Assembly (NCBI GenBank): GCA_036927565.1
Contig: JAYESD010000009.1
Span: 163,516,929 to 163,580,928 of the forward strand
Reading direction: 5' to 3'
Source of the DNA: Tuctoria greenei
Lineage: Eukaryota; Streptophyta; Magnoliopsida; Poales; Poaceae
Length of the DNA stretch: 64,000 nt
Every line of letters starts with the position of its first letter. Within the stretch, counting starts at the first letter, position 1. Positions 30,802-45,017 of the stretch are shown piece by piece. Made by a program: the position numbers and the translations under genes. The notes under the pieces are model-generated. The model searched no databases and had not been told where the DNA came from. It was given only the letters and a program-made list of their open reading frames with translations.

Positions 30802-32206
30802 AATGAGATCCTAACCACATTATTGAGATGAGCGCAGGTTTTAATGAAAGAATGAAGAAAGCGCCAAAAAGAAAGAAGAATGAGGATCCATTCAGAGAAG
30901 AGCTCAAGAACTGAATACATTACATCATTGTGTAGGGAGTGTGTTGGAGTAACACATCCCAAGAGCTCAAGCACAAAAATCCTCACACACTTCACATTTC
31001 ACAGGAAAAACGGACTAGTCCGATACACACCGAACTATTCCGATATCCTCTTTGTATAGGTTCGGACAAGTCCTGCCAGTCCAGACTTGTCCGCACCGGA
31101 CTAGTCCGATAATGCCTCTGACTAAAATCGGACAAGTCTGATCTCTTCATGGACTAGTCCGAAAAACCCTCTGACTAAAATTGGACAAGTCCCTCAAGTG
31201 TGAACTTGTCCTCTATTCACTAAGGGTATCACCACACTAGACTAGTCCGATAATACCACAGACAAGTCTGAAAACATTTCTGACTAAAATCAGACAAGTC
31301 CGCTCGTAGCTCGATAAGTTCGATATTCCTGGAGACTTAGGGTTTCCTGCACGCCACACACCGGACTAGTCCGGACTCCACCACAAACTAGTCCGGACCC
31401 TCGAAAACCTAACGGTAACTTTTGAAAACCCTAATATAAAAAGATGTGCATGGCCCAACTATCATAACTCTCGACCCCTTGCGCCGTCACACCCTCCAAG
31501 AGCTTACAAAACGCATCTCTCCACACAATCCAACATAAGAAATATCATCTCTTGAGGATTCATCTTGGATCAAAGGAGAGACACGGTCCACACGTTTGAG
31601 CTCTTGGGTTTGATCTCTAACACACTCCTGTTGTTTCATTGTTGATCTTAAGAGTGTGTTCTTGGTGGTGTTTGCTTTGTAATCTTGTGGAGCCCTCAAC
31701 TTGTGAGAAGGCCCCTTGAACTTGGTGATTTGCCCCTTGTGATAGTGGAAGAGAGTTGACCTTCATGGCGATTCGACGAGGTTAGGGTCAGTGAACACCC
31801 GATCCTTTCGTGGGATCCTCAGCGTGGATGTAGGTTGCCTCTGTGGGAGCCGAACCATGGGATAAACTCTTGTGTCAAACTTGTTCTTAATTTTCATATT
31901 ACATTCTATGGTTTTGTCAATCTTGCATAACCTACGTTAAAACTTTGAAACAAGAATTGGTTTGCATTGTACTTGGATTCATTGACTCAATACTTGCAAG
32001 TTACATACTATATTCCGCTGCGTATTGTGCTTGTATTGAAATCATTGATCGAACTTGATCAATCTAGTCCGCACGCACCGGACTAGTCTGCACTCTACTG
32101 GACTAGTCCAACATCTCGAGATTTGATCAGTTTGTTAAGTATTGCAAGTTCCGATTAAATTTCAAAAAGTCCTATTCACCCCCCCCCCCCCTCTAGGCCA
32201 CATTCA
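30802..32206 (+). repeat. Truncated Copia 3' LTR at the start of copy 2
   Basis: Equivalent to 1874-3282 but with a C run four bases shorter. The first 52 bp of the LTR, the internal remnant and the whole 5' LTR are absent. Confidence 0.92.
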
Positions 32207-32452
32207 GCCGGGAAGAAGCTTGAAGCCGTGGGTGACGTGGTTGTCGATGAACTAGAGACGGAAGGAAGGACCCTAGCCAAAAACATTGTTGAATATTTGT
32301 TGGCATGTTTCAAGAGTCGGGACCCCCAGATGTCTTTATCTCCGGTGTTCGAAGGACCCGTTGTCGAGGAGGAGGAAGAAGCCACTAGGGCCAGCGTTCA
32401 AGAAGCTGCCCAAACAGTTGCCTCATTCTTCAATAGGAACTCCAGTAGTTAG
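32207..32452 (+). pseudogene. Antisense ORF, second piece only (copy 2)
   Basis: Same as 3283-3528: starts AGKKLEAV and ends in a Ser-rich stop. Its first half is missing in this copy. Confidence 0.7.
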
Positions 32453-32720
32453 GACTTTTTCCCTTTTTTCCTTCAACTTGTAATCCTCTAATTTTGAATG
32501 AATGAAATACAAAATCCTTCTGAATTCCATTTTTTGTGTCTTCAATGCATTGTCTTTTATATTGTTGGCCCCCTGGTAGATGTGTTTAATGAATTGAAGG
32601 CATCTACCATGAGGATTTAGACAATGTCTTGAAAACTCGATAGCTCCGAATTCATAGCTAGTATGATAGCTCGAGTTCCAAGTCTCGCCTCTGGTATCTC
32701 CAGGGACCCTTTGTTACTCC

Positions 32721-33114
32721 GACGGCGGGCCCCCTAGGAGTTGTTGGAGCTTGGTAGATTCAACGACGCCCACTGTCCACGCATAGAACATTGACGGCAG
32801 GCCCCCTCAGGCTTGTCGGAGCTTGGTAGCTTCGACGGCGCCCACTGTCCACGTATAGAACGTCGATGGCGGGCCCCCTGGGGGTTTGTCAGATCTTGGT
32901 GGCCTCGATGGCGCCCACTGTCCATGTATAGAACACCAATGGTGGGGGTTGTCGAAGCTCGGGAGCTTCGGCAGCGCCCACTATCAATGCTTTAAAACGT
33001 CAACGGCGGACCCCCTAGGGGTTGTCACAGTTTGGGAGCTTCGGTAGTGCCCACTTTCAACGCTTAAAACGTCGATGGCAACCCCCCTAGGGGTTGTTGG
33101 AGCTTGATGCTCCG
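32721..33114. repeat. 72-bp tandem repeat (copy 2)
   Basis: Twin of 3797-4190 with no difference noticed. Confidence 0.85.
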
Positions 33115-33814
33115 GCAGTATCCACCATCACCAAGCAAATCACCATCGAATATTTATTTTTCCTGCACATAAAAAACAAGAAAAATAGTAAAATTTGTCC
33201 CCTTATCTATATTTTATTTATGTCTTATCATCCTTCTTTGAATTTTAGATCTTGAGGAATTTAATATGACGACATTAGTGTATTGATTAAATCTCTTTAG
33301 GTCAGAATGCCTTCCGGACCCGCCCTACTGGGACCTGCCAGGATATAGGTAGAGTGGCATGCTTAGGGTGTCTGACAAGTCTAAGTCGATAGCACACTCC
33401 AGACCTGTCGTTGGCTTTAATTTTCAGGCGAGTAGACCATATAGCAATGCTAAAATCCAAAACAAGATTAACAATACAACTTATATATCACATAAATACC
33501 CTGGACCAAATTTCGAAGGGGTTGCACAACATTGTTACAAACAAGAAGGTAAAAAAAATGAGCTTGTACTAATGAAATGCACGTAGAGTCTGTCCGTATA
33601 AAATGCTTCTCATTAAGGTCCGAATTACGAGGGAAGATAAGGACACACTTAAAGTACAATGACCAAGTTAAGTGTGTTATTCGACTTAATTTTTCCCAGG
33701 GAGGATAAAGACACACTTAATGTATAAGACCAAGTTAAGTGTGCCATGACCCTTCCTGTCTCTGTCCATGGACTACAAAAGATGCAATTTATACAAAGAC
33801 TCACCTCTGTGTAG

Positions 33815-35026
33815 CTAGGCATAAAACTTACGGAGGTGCTCGATGTTCCATGGATTGGGAAGTGGAGTCCCATCCTCTGTCGCCAAGCGAACGCATCCAC
33901 GGCGGGATACTTTGATAACTCGGAAGGGACCTTCCCAGCCTGGGGATAGTTTGTTCATCCCTTCATGAGTCAGTATTCTCCGCAACACCAGATCGCCTTC
34001 TTCTAGCTGTAGGTTGCACACGAACCTTTGTTGATAGGGCCAGAGCGCCTGGCGGTATCGTGCGTTCCGAAGAGTCCCTTGACACCTTGTTTCATCTACG
34101 AGGTCCAAGTCATCACATCGAAGCTTGTCCTACGTGTCTTCGTAGAAGGTCCGTACCCGGAGAGACCCCATGGTGATCTCCGAAGGAAGGACTGCTTTAG
34201 CTCCGTACACCAAGAAGAAAGGTGTTTATCCAGTTCTCCAGCTAAGTGTTGTCCTTCTTGCCCACAAAGCATATGGAAGCTCCTCTATCCAGTTGGCACC
34301 ATGTTTTTTGAGGCGCTCATATGTGTGTGTCTTGAGTCCTTTGAGTATTTATGCATTAGCTCTCTCAGCTTGGCCATTGCTTGCCGGGTGAGCTACTCAT
34401 GTGTAGCTGACTTGTATGCCGAGATCTTTGCAGTACTCTTGGAATGCTACACTTGTGAATTGGATTCTATTGTCTCTAATGACTCTGTTCAAAACTCAAA
34501 ATCTGCACACTATAAACTTCAAGAACTTGATATTCGATTGCTTGTTGATTGTCACAACTGGGGTAGCTTTCGGCCACTTATTGAACTTGTCGATGGTGAT
34601 GTACAGGAACCTATAACCTCTGCCGGATTTTGGGAAAGGTCCCAAAATGTCCATCCCCCACACAGCGAATGGCCACATGGGAGGTATCATTTGTAGTGAC
34701 TGAGTCGATGTGTGAATCTGCTTCATGTGTAACTGGCACACTTCACACTTCTTTACCAGCTCGACTGCATCCTAGAGTGTTGTAGGCTAGTAAAAGCTAT
34801 GCCGGAAGGCTTTACCGACCAACATGGGGAAATACACGTGGTTCCAACAATCGCCTCTATAGATATCCGCGAGAAGCTCACGACCTTCTTCCCGGGAAAT
34901 GCACCGCATTAGAACGCTGTTGGCACCACGTCGATAGACATCCCCTTCTACCAATGTGTATCTTTTAGCCAATCTGACAATTCGATCAGCAGATGCACCG
35001 TCTTCAAGAAGGATATTGTCCTTCAA
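33815..35026 (-). pseudogene. Gypsy integrase region (copy 2)
   Basis: Twin of 4891-6102, with the same frame breaks. One base differs (34623 C against 5699 A), changing FPKSV to FPKSG in the core. Confidence 0.85.
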
Positions 35027-35060
35027 GTAGCTCCGGATCTTTGAGATCCATGCATCGGAG

Positions 35061-35995
35061 CTAACTTGAGCTTCTGGATCTTGCGCGTTGGGTTGCTTGG
35101 AGCTTCCTGCATGCAGCGCCTATGATCATTAGTGCGCGCCATGGTAACAGGACCACCGGGACTGCCAGTTTTGAGGTGCTGGTCTCGCCCCCATCACTTA
35201 GTTCAGCAGGCTGAGCAGCGGGTCCTGACAATCTTCTAACAAAAACTCCGTCGAGGGGTTGTGCCTCGGTTGAAGCCTTCGTCGAGAGATCATCAGCTTC
35301 AGCATTGTTGAGACGCTGGACATGACAGAGGTCCAAGACGTAGAAGTCCTTCTGCAGCTTCTGGACTTCAAGTCGATAAGCAGCGAGTTGAGGGTTGTTG
35401 CAACTACATTCACCTTTGACTTTTTTGATGATGAGATGTGAGTCACCCTTCACCAGCAACTGCCTGACGCCATACGATAGCGCCACTTTGAGTCCATAGA
35501 TTAGAGCTTCATACTCCGTCATGTTGTTGATTGCCTTGAAGTCAAGTTGTACCATGTACTAGACCTTCTCCCCGGTTGGAGCGAGGAGAAGGATTCCAGC
35601 TCCGACCCCCTGCTTTTGCACGGATTCATCGAAGTAGAGTGTTCAGTGAGGCTCAATGAAGATCGGGACCTTAGGTTCTGGCTTCTGCTCACTAAGGCCC
35701 CCTAGAGTTGATGAAGAAGGAGTCCACTCCGCCACGAAGTCAGCCAGTGCCTAACTCTTGATAGAAAGAATTCAAGGTCAAATTCTTCCAACTCCGCAGC
35801 CCACTTGGCGATATTTCCAGTAGAATTTGGATTGTGTAATATAGCGCGCAGTGGGTAGGATGTTACCACTGATATCTTGTGGGTCTGGAGGTGGTGATGT
35901 AGCTTCCTTGAGGCAATAAGGACTGCATATAGCAGCTTATGCACCTCAATGTAGCGAGTATTGGTGTCGTGTAGTACTTCACTGATGAAGTACAC
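35061..35995 (-). pseudogene. Gypsy double RNase H region (copy 2)
   Basis: Twin of 6137-7071. At 35518 it keeps an ACG (Thr) codon where copy 1 has ATG, so copy 1 probably changed after duplication at a CpG. Confidence 0.82.
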
Positions 35996-36386
35996 CAGCC
36001 GTTGGACGGTCCGAACCCTCCCAAAGGGGCCCGGAGCTTCTTCTCCATCAACCCGGACCCTACTGGAGGGGTCCGGATCTTCTTCTCAAGCAACCCAGAC
36101 CCTGTCGGAGGAGTATGGATTGTGTTCTTCATCATCCTGAACCCCTTCAGAGAGGTTCGGGCCTTCTTTTTGTACTGCTGATGCTCCCTCGATTGAGAGA
36201 GGTTGATCCTCAGGCCCTTTGCCTTTAGGATCCGTGTATGGGGGCTGGGACCCAGACTCGCCTTCAGGTAGCTCCGGACCCTCACGGAGAGGTCTAGGCT
36301 CCTGAGTTGAAGGTGGCTCCAGTCTTTTCGAGACCAGGATCATGCTGACAACCTCTGTAGTTGCCAAAATGTAAAGCAGGAGAGGC

Positions 36387-37350
36387 TCACCAGGCTCCGG
36401 AGCTATGACTGGTAGTGTGGTGAGGAGGCTCCTTGAGCTCTTGGAATGCCTTATCTGCTTTTTCAGACAAATGAAATGGCCCGGACTTCCTCAATAGCTT
36501 GAAGAAGGGAAGCGCGCGCTCCGCCAATCTTGAGATGAATCGGCTAAGTGCAGCAAGACACCCAGTTAGCTTCTGTACATCCTTGACGCGGGTTGGAGGC
36601 CGAATTTCTTCAATAGCCTTGATCTTCGCCGGATTCGCCTCAATTCCTCGGTGAGTCACCAAGAAACCAAGGAGCTTAGGTAACCCCGAAGACACATTTC
36701 TCCGGGTTGAGCTTCGTGCGCGTCAGGCACAGCTAGTCGAAGACGGCTTGCAGATTGTCAAGGAGTGATTCCTTGTTCTTGACATTGACGATGATGTCAT
36801 CAACATATACCTCCACCAAGTCCTGGATTAGCTCTCCAAATTTTTTATGCATGGCTCGCACAAAAGTTGAAGCAGCAATTTTGAGACCGAAAGGCATAGC
36901 AGTATAACAATACAACCCATCTACTGTTATGAAGGCAGTATGCTCTTCATCTTCCCTAGACATTTGGATCTAATGATATCCAGAGTATGCATCTAGGAAA
37001 CACGGTAACTCGCATCCGGAGGTGGAATCAACCATTTGATCTATTCTAGGTAGTGGAAATGTGTCTTTTGGGCATGCCTTATTCAAGGTGTTGTAGTCAA
37101 TGCACATCCGAAGCTTCCCGCCGAACTTTGGTACAACGACTGGGTTCGCTAGCCACCATGGATGGTGAACCTCTTGGATGAATCCTGCTTCGAGCAGCTT
37201 CTTGATTTCTTGTCTTATAAAGTTTTGTCGCTCGACAGATTGCTTTTGGGGCTTTTGATGTATTGGTCGTGCGTCGGGGTATATCTTCAGGTTGTGCTCA
37301 ATCACCTCCCTAGGGATCCCAGGCATGTGTGATGATTGCCATGCAAACAC
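36387..37350 (-). pseudogene. Gypsy reverse transcriptase (copy 2)
   Basis: Twin of 7463-8426, with the same two in-frame TAG codons and the same intact YVDD. Confidence 0.9.
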
Positions 37351-37635
37351 GTCAACATTCGCCCGAAGGAAAGTGATGAGAACGAGTTCCTATTTATCGT
37401 CCAGACCTCCCAATATACGAGTGGTCTGAGCAGCATCGAAACCAATTTCGATAACTTTGACGGGAATGTCAGCGTCACCGCTTGGTTGCATGCGAGGTGC
37501 GGGGGCTGAGCCACGCTGATGTGAGCTCAAAGGTTGTTGAGATAGTCGCTCTTTGCCAAATTCTTCTTCTCGTGCTGTTGTAAGTGCGTGAAGTTCTTCC
37601 AGCGCGGTGACTCCAGCAGTGCGATCCCCACGGAT

Positions 37636-38007
37636 TCAAAGGACGCTTGAAGGAGTCAGCATCTTCAATACCAGATAGATGTAATGAGCTACGACCATGA
37701 ACCTATACAGGGTTGGCCTGCCTAGGATGGCATTGAAGGGAAGATTGATGTGTGCCACATCAAACACCAGCTTCTCGGACCTATAGTCGTCTCGAGTCCC
37801 GAAAGTTACTGGGAGTGTGATAGATCCGAGAGGAGTGATGGCTCTCAGACCTACTCCGGAGAAAGGACGTGAGGGCCTAAGGTTCGACAGGCTGAGCTGG
37901 AGCTTCGTAAAAGCCGCGAAATGGAGGAGGTTGAGTGTTGCACCTCTGCCCACCAGGACATGATAGAGCTGGATATTGTTGATGGTAGGAGATACCATCA
38001 AAGGCAA
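37636..38007 (-). pseudogene. Gypsy protease (copy 2)
   Basis: Twin of 8712-9083, again with GRGAT where the active-site Asp is expected. Confidence 0.8.
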
Positions 38008-38303
38008 CTAACTAGCTCCGCTCATGTTCTTCGGACAATCCGAAGCATCAAAGGTGATGGCAGTATCCATCCACTTCTGATGGAGTTCTGCCTTGGCAGT
38101 GGGAGCTGCTGAAGCCATCTCCCGACGCATAGTCTTGAGGATACGCTGATGGTAATATCCCAGGACCCTCCATATATCATATGGAGAGTCTTCTGACGCT
38201 CATTATCGAAGATGTCGGAGTCGTCATCCACAGTGTTGTAGACGGCCTTTAGGGACTTCTTGGCATCCTGGAAGCCGAGCTCCTGCTCTGACGGATCTTC
38301 TCT

Positions 38304-39404
38304 GACCTTCTGTTTTCCTTCCCGTTGATGTTAAGGAGCTTCTTCTTAGCGCATGTTGTTGCGTTCAACAAGCCACTTGACCTCACGACAGTCTTCAAGA
38401 TTATGGGTGTTCGTCTTGTGGATCGGACACCACATCTTCTCGCTGTCGCCATTCGTAGACGATGGTCGTGATCGTTTTTCGGGGCGTGGCCCCCGGCCAC
38501 CAGGAGCTACAGCAGCAGCAGCAGGTTTGCCGGCCAACGACTTCTTCTTGCCGTTGGACTTCTTCTTCTTCTTCTTTCCACTGCAAGAAGCAGCAACTTT
38601 AGCTTTGAAGGAGGATTTACCAGCCTCCATAGCTGGTTTGGAGTGCATCTCTTGGCACTCCGTAGCCCTAGCACATTTATTGGCTAGGCTGAAGAGCTCC
38701 GTGACGCTACTGACGTCTTTTGTCGCCAGCTTCTCCAGCATCTTCTTGTCTCTAACCCCCTGTCTGAATGCAACAATGACAGAGGCGTTGGAGATGGAAG
38801 GAACGGTGTTCCGTACTTGAGAAAATCGTTAGATGAATGATCGCAGCAATTCTCCCGCCTTCTGTTGTACGGCGAACAGGTCCAGCTCTGTACCAGGTCG
38901 GGTGTAGGAGCTCCTGAAATTGGCAGTAAACTGACGGCAAAGTTCCCCCCAACTATATATGGAGTTAGGTGGTAGACTCATGAACAAGGACCTTGTTGTC
39001 TCGGTTGAAGAAATTCGACGGGGTTGATTGTCCCGTCGTACTTCTTTGGTAGATGAGGTCGGAACTTAGGTGGCCAGTTGGCCATGTGGAGATGCATGGC
39101 AAGGGTTGAACATCCGCCCCCACTCCTAATGGAGCAGGGTTTTCCTGAGCTTCTCACCTCTCGCGAGCACTCTAGATGTGGACGCGACTGTCATAACTCA
39201 TGTATCGGCGGTCGAGCTCCAATCAAAGATCATGTGTCGAGAGCCTCGATGTCGTATGAGGGCGGCGTGCCCCGAAGGGCAGTGACGTCACTTGCTGGGA
39301 GGGCGCACATCTCCTGTGATGCGACGCCTGAGGACCAAGTCTGCTAGACAAGGTCCTATTCCTTGAAGGTGCCTGCACAGCAGGGGGCAGACCTTGATTG
39401 TTCA
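38304..39404 (-). pseudogene. Gypsy gag (copy 2)
   Basis: Twin of 9380-10480; two substitutions at 38379 and 38381 give Val after the knuckle where copy 1 has Phe. Confidence 0.75.
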
Positions 39405-39745
39405 TGGCATCGGTTGCGGCTACAACCAAATGCTCTAAATCAGCGCACTACTATTCCATCGCACCCTCAGGTGCTCTAGGCGCCGGTGGATGCTGAAGAA
39501 AAGTCCGTGCTGCATTCAACGTGTTCTCAGGGTTGTTTGTCGATGCAGTGACCGACACAAATACACCATCTCGCTGAGATGGTGGAGGTGGTGGTGGAAC
39601 GACACCCGCCGAGACAACGGTGTTGGCTGGCTACTACACATTGGAGGGATTTCCTCCAACAGGCTGCTCAACCAAGTCGTTGGACAAAGCTGCGGCGGAG
39701 TTCACCATCTTGAGATCTTAGTTGCCCCCTACCTGGCGCGCCAAA

Positions 39746-40624
39746 TGTCGAAGTGTTGCAACGACATTTCCCTCGGTACCACTAAAGTGTAGTTCACGGA
39801 GGTTCGTATTCGGATGGGGCGAGCATAAGATCACGAACAAGATGATGACACGGGAGTTTTTACGTGGTTCAGGCCGCCTGGGCGTAATACCCTACTCCAC
39901 GGGATGATTGCTGATTGTATGAGTGTCAGGCGGGTGTCTCAGGTGCTTGTGTGTGTCTGAGCTTAGTTGTCCCTCTACCGTGCAATGCAACCTTTTTATA
40001 TGCTAAGGACTTGCCGTTACAGTATTTGCCTAGCCCGACAGGTGTCCCCAGCTGTAATTAACCACCTATACATAATCTACATGTATAATCTGTAATTAAC
40101 AGTGTGATAACACGCCTTAATGGCGGTGTTACCTGTCTTGACCTCTGATCGCATGTCATTAATATTGAATTGATAACACGTTAACTAGGTCCTGTAACAG
40201 CTGTTTTAATAGCCTATTGAATGTCCGCACCGTTAGAGATCCAGTATCCTTCCCGTTGCAGACTTAGATCCGGCTGTCAGACACGTGGTAGCTCCGGAGC
40301 TTCCTTCTGTGAGGAGGCGGGTCCAGAGCTACATAACACATGGCAGTACTGGAGCTTCCCTTTACTAGGGGTTAGATCCGAGATTGCTGGACATGTGGTG
40401 GTACCGAAGCTTCCAATGAAGGGAGGTAGGTCCGATCCCACACGACACGTGGTAGCACCGGAGCTAACCAAACGAGGGATGCGGGCCCCATGCTGTCAGA
40501 CGTGTGTTGCATTTGGGATTCTTTAACTCGGACATAGGAACTCAACGGTTTTAAGTGCAGTATTAGGGTACCTGGTATCCAAGGTACTGACAGCATGCAT
40601 ACACACTAATCCGGAGGCATGACA
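39746..40624 (-). repeat. Gypsy 5' LTR (copy 2)
   Basis: Twin of 10822-11700, with the primer-binding-site region at 39728-39745. Confidence 0.8.
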
Positions 40625-40633
40625 CTTCTGATA

Positions 40634-40706
40634 CTCCCTCCTTTTGATTGTCATCTTCTAGTTTATTTTTATATTATAAGGTGACAATCTTTTGAAAAGG
40701 AAGGAG
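40634..40706. mobile_element. Stowaway-like MITE (copy 2)
   Basis: Twin of 11710-11782, with the same TA flanks. Confidence 0.85.
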
Positions 40707-40875
40707 TACTATGCACCAAGTTTTTTTTGTTGTCGCACAGCCATACAATACTGCTACTAATGCGGGAGTAACAAAACAAGACATGACCCCACAATCTGAC
40801 ACGAATTCATACCCTTTGAACAATTTTTTTTATTTCAAAATGGTTCATAACATGGAGCCGGATCATAACAGGTAG

Positions 40876-41260
40876 CTAGAGCTCGCCGTTACAGCAGCAG
40901 GAGCCGCCCTTGATGTAGCCGCTGGGGAACCCTTTCCTGTTGCACCAGGCATCACAATTCACCGGCTTGGTCGTGCACGGATAAATAGGAATGTTCTGTA
41001 ACCCTGGCTGTTCCTGTGGAGGGAAAGGTGATAATGGCGACACCGCTGCCTCCTGCGCGTAACCTGCATGCTCCATCACACCGGTGCTCATGGTTTGTAT
41101 TGATGTATAGATTCACAGAAAAGAAAGAAAAACTAAGAGATAGGGGTTGTAGAGTGGCAGAAAGGATTGTTGAATTACCAGAGGAGCACACCAGCAAGGC
41201 TATGGTCACCACTACGACGAGCACCTTCCCCGCAATTGAATTGAATATGGCCGCCGTCAT
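40876..41260 (-). CDS. Defensin-like gene A (copy 2)
   Basis: Exons 41260-41179 and 41063-40876. The reading frame, splice sites and six cysteines are the same as in the first copy; I saw no coding difference. The TATA palindrome lies at 41347-41365. Confidence 0.72.
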
Positions 41261-41860
41261 TGTCTTTGCCTCTGTCCTCTAGAGGTACAATCCAATCGTT
41301 TCTGTCTCGGGTACTCAATCTGTTGGGAGTCCCGTATGAAGTCTTGCCAGCATATATAATGCTGGTGACACGGGAAAAATTGACTGCATTATTTAGTGCT
41401 ACTTAATTGATGTCATTAACCAAAAAATGGAACGTTCTAAAGAAATAGTGCAATAAGAAATATTTATTTCCTGGCAATTTTCATTTATTTACTATACTAC
41501 ATTTCCTCTATTTCAGGATACTTGGTGCAAGGCGATTTTCTAGTACTAACTATATAAAACATTTGTTGATATATGGATTATAGGAAAAGAAATTATAAGT
41601 TTTAGTTGTTAGATCTATATAAGAACTGTGAACATTTGAGTGAAATGACCATCAATTGTGAATTAGACCCTCTCTGTTTTATGAGGTTGCTAATCTTGGT
41701 GCCTGCTGGACATTCATGCGTGTTATAATAGACATTAACGATGATGTAGGTGTTTACGTATTTCTCTGGGCACAAACATTCTTTAGAGCCCAGACAGGCA
41801 ACACCATATACAGGCATGCAGTTTATTAATTTATGTGGCGTCCATGGCTAGACACAAACA

Positions 41861-41920
41861 CTCAGCATCGGTAGTTTTTGACGAATCCTCCACGGTAACC
41901 GTCGCCCTGCATCTCTTATG
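41861..41920 (-). pseudogene. DEFL fragment F (copy 2)
   Basis: Twin of 12937-12996. Confidence 0.7.
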
Positions 41921-42359
41921 GTTAATAACTTTCCTATATTTCAGGATACTTATCCCATAGTCCAACAAAATAAAATGTTCTAACGTAATATTTATTAGGT
42001 AAAAATATTCTTATTAAACTATTCAACTAGAAATATAATGCCCCAACCTATGAACCTACAACTCCCATAGGTCCTCTAACATGTGTGGATTCTCTTCTTC
42101 TACAAAAAAAAACACACCTAGACACAGAACCCGTGGCTAAATCAATGAAATTTAGGTTCTCTCACTCAACGCGTGCGATGATCCATCTATGGTAAGCTTC
42201 ATGCATTTTTTAATACTCGTTTTTTAAATATTATGTACTGCCTATATATAAAAGATATTGATTATATTGGATATAAGAATTATAAGTTGTCGTTTTTAAA
42301 AAATATATCTAAGAAGTGTGCACATTTGAGTGAAATGACCGTTAATTTAGAATTAATAT

Positions 42360-45017
42360 GCGTTATATAGTCATACTTAAGTTCTTAAGAAGTTTCGACG
42401 GTATCAAATTTTCGCGAGAAATCCAAAGGGGTTAGCATTCGATTTTATCGAGAACCGAGTTTTCTGCGAAAAATGGATCGTAAATTCATATTTCTTCGAG
42501 ATTGAGCTTGTATTACAAGTCGGATATGTGTTACGTCTTCATACTTAAGTTTTGGAGAAGTTTTGATGGTATCAAATTGTTGCGAGAAATTCAAAGGGGT
42601 TAGACTTCGATTTTATCAAGAACCGAGTTTTTTATGAAAAATGGGTCATAAATTCATTTTTCTTCGGGATCGAGTTTGTCTTACATGTCATATATCGTTA
42701 CTTTCATACTAAAATTCTTAAGAAGTTTCGATGGTATCAAAATTTTACGAGAAATCTAAAGTGGTTAGCCTTTAATTTTATCGAGAACCGAGTTCTCTGT
42801 GAAAAATGGATCGTAAATTCATATCTCTCTCAGTTCGGGCTTGTATTACATGTTGGGTACATATTATGTAGTCATACTTAAGTTCTTGATAAGTTTCGAT
42901 GGTATTAAATTTTCAGAAGAACCAAAGGGGTTAGCCTTCTATTTTATCGAGAATCAAGTTTTTTGTAAAAAATGGGTCGTAAATTTATTTTTCTTTGATA
43001 TCAAGAGTGTATTACATGTCTGATATGTGTTATGTAGTTGTAATTAAGTTCTTGAGAAGTTTAGACGGTATCAAATTTTCGCGAGAAATGCAAAGGTGTT
43101 AGCCTTCAATTTCATCGAGAATTGAGTTTTCCGCAAAGAATGGGTCGTAAATTCATATTTTTTCGAGATCGATCTTGTATTATATGTTGTATATGTGTTA
43201 CCTAGTTATACATAAGTTTTGGAGAAAATTTGATGGTATCGAATTTTCACGAGAAATTCAAAGGGTTTAGCCTTCGATTTTATCGAGAACCGAGTTTTCT
43301 TCAAAAAAATGGGTCGTAAATTCTTTTTCATTCGAGATCGAGCTTGTATTACATATCCTATATATGTTACGTAGTCATACTTATGTTTTAGAAAAGTTTC
43401 GACAGTATCAATTTTTTGCAAGAAATCCAAAGGGGTTACCTTCGATTTTATCGAGAATCAAGTTTTTTTATAAAAAAATGGGTAATAAATTCATTTTCCT
43501 TCGAGATAGAGATTGTATTACATTTATTATATGTGTTACATAGTCATACTTAAGTTTTTAAGAAATTTTGACGGTATAAAATTTTTGTGAGAAATCCAAA
43601 AGGTTAATTTTATCGAGAACCAAGTTTTCTGCAAAAAATGGGTTGTAAATTCATATTTCTTTGAGATTGAGCTTGTATTACATGTCGAATATGTGTTACA
43701 CAATCATACTTAAGTTTTGGAGAAGTTCTAACGGTATCAAATTTTTGCGAGAAATCCAAAGGGGTTACCCTTCGATTTTATCGAGAATCGAGTTTTCTGC
43801 GAAAAATGGGTTGTAGATTCATTTTTATTCGAAATCAAGCTTGTATTAAAGGTCGAATATGCGTTACGCAGTCATACTTAAGTTCTTCGGAAGTTTTGAC
43901 TGTATCAAAATTTCACGAAAAATCCAAAGCAGTTAGCCTTCGATTTAATCGAGAACCGAGTTTTCTGCAAAAATTAGTCATAAATTCATATTTCTTTGAT
44001 ATCGAGCCTGTATTATATGTCGGATATGTGTTACGTAGTCCTACTTAAGTTTTTGAGAAGTTTTGACAATATCAAATTTTTACGAGAAATTCAAAGGGGT
44101 AGCCTTCGATTTTATGGAGACTCGAGTTTTCTGCGAAAAATGGATTGTAAATTCATTTATCTTCAAGATCAAGCTTGTATTACATGTCTTATATGCGTTA
44201 CATAGTTATACTTAAGTTTCGGAGAAGTTTCAATGGTATCAAATTTTTGCGTGAAATACAAATAGGTTAGCCCTCGACTTTATCGAGAATCGAGTTTTCT
44301 CTGACAAATGGGTCGTAATATCATATTTCTTTGAGATCGAGCTAGTATTACATGTCGGATATGTGTTACATAGTCACACTTAAGTTCTTGAAAATTTTTG
44401 AAGGTATCAAATTTTTGCGAGAAATCCAAAGTTGTTAGCCTTGGATTTTATCGAGAACCGAGTTTTCTGTGAAAAATTGGTCGTAAATTCATTTTTCTAT
44501 AAGATCGAGCTTGTACGACATGTCGGATATATGTTATGTAGTCATACTTAAGTTATTCAGAATTTTTGACGGCATCAAATTTTCACTAGAAATCCAAAGG
44601 GTTTAGCCTTCGATTTTATCGAGAACCGAGTTTTCTAAGAAAAATGGATCATAAATTCATATTTCTTCGAGATCAAGCTTGTATTATATGTCAAATATGC
44701 ATTACGTATGCATACTTACGTTTTGGAAAAGTTTTGACGGTATTAAATTTTTGTGAGAAATCCAAAGGGGTTAGCCTTTGATTTTATCGAAAATCGAGTT
44801 TTTTATGAAAAATGGGTCATAAATTCATATTTGTCCAAGATCGAACTTGTATTACATGTTGGATATGCGTTACGTAGTCATACGTAAGTTCTGGAGAAGT
44901 TTCGACGGTATCAAATTTCCCGAGAAATCCAAAAGGGTTAGTCTTTGATTTTATCGAAAACCGAGTTTTCTATAAAATATGGGCCGTAAATTCATTTTTC
45001 TTCGAATTCGAGATTGC
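42360..45017. repeat. 167-bp satellite array (copy 2)
   Basis: Twin of 13436-16093, with the same 16 monomers in the same order and no unit gained or lost (offset 28924 on both sides). Confidence 0.95.

Larger units (their letters stand above)
32207..40624 (-). mobile_element. Gypsy Tat element, copy 2, truncated 3' end
   Basis: Duplicate of 3283-11700. It lacks the 5' part of the antisense ORF and the 3' LTR because the duplication starts inside the nested Copia LTR. Confidence 0.88.
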
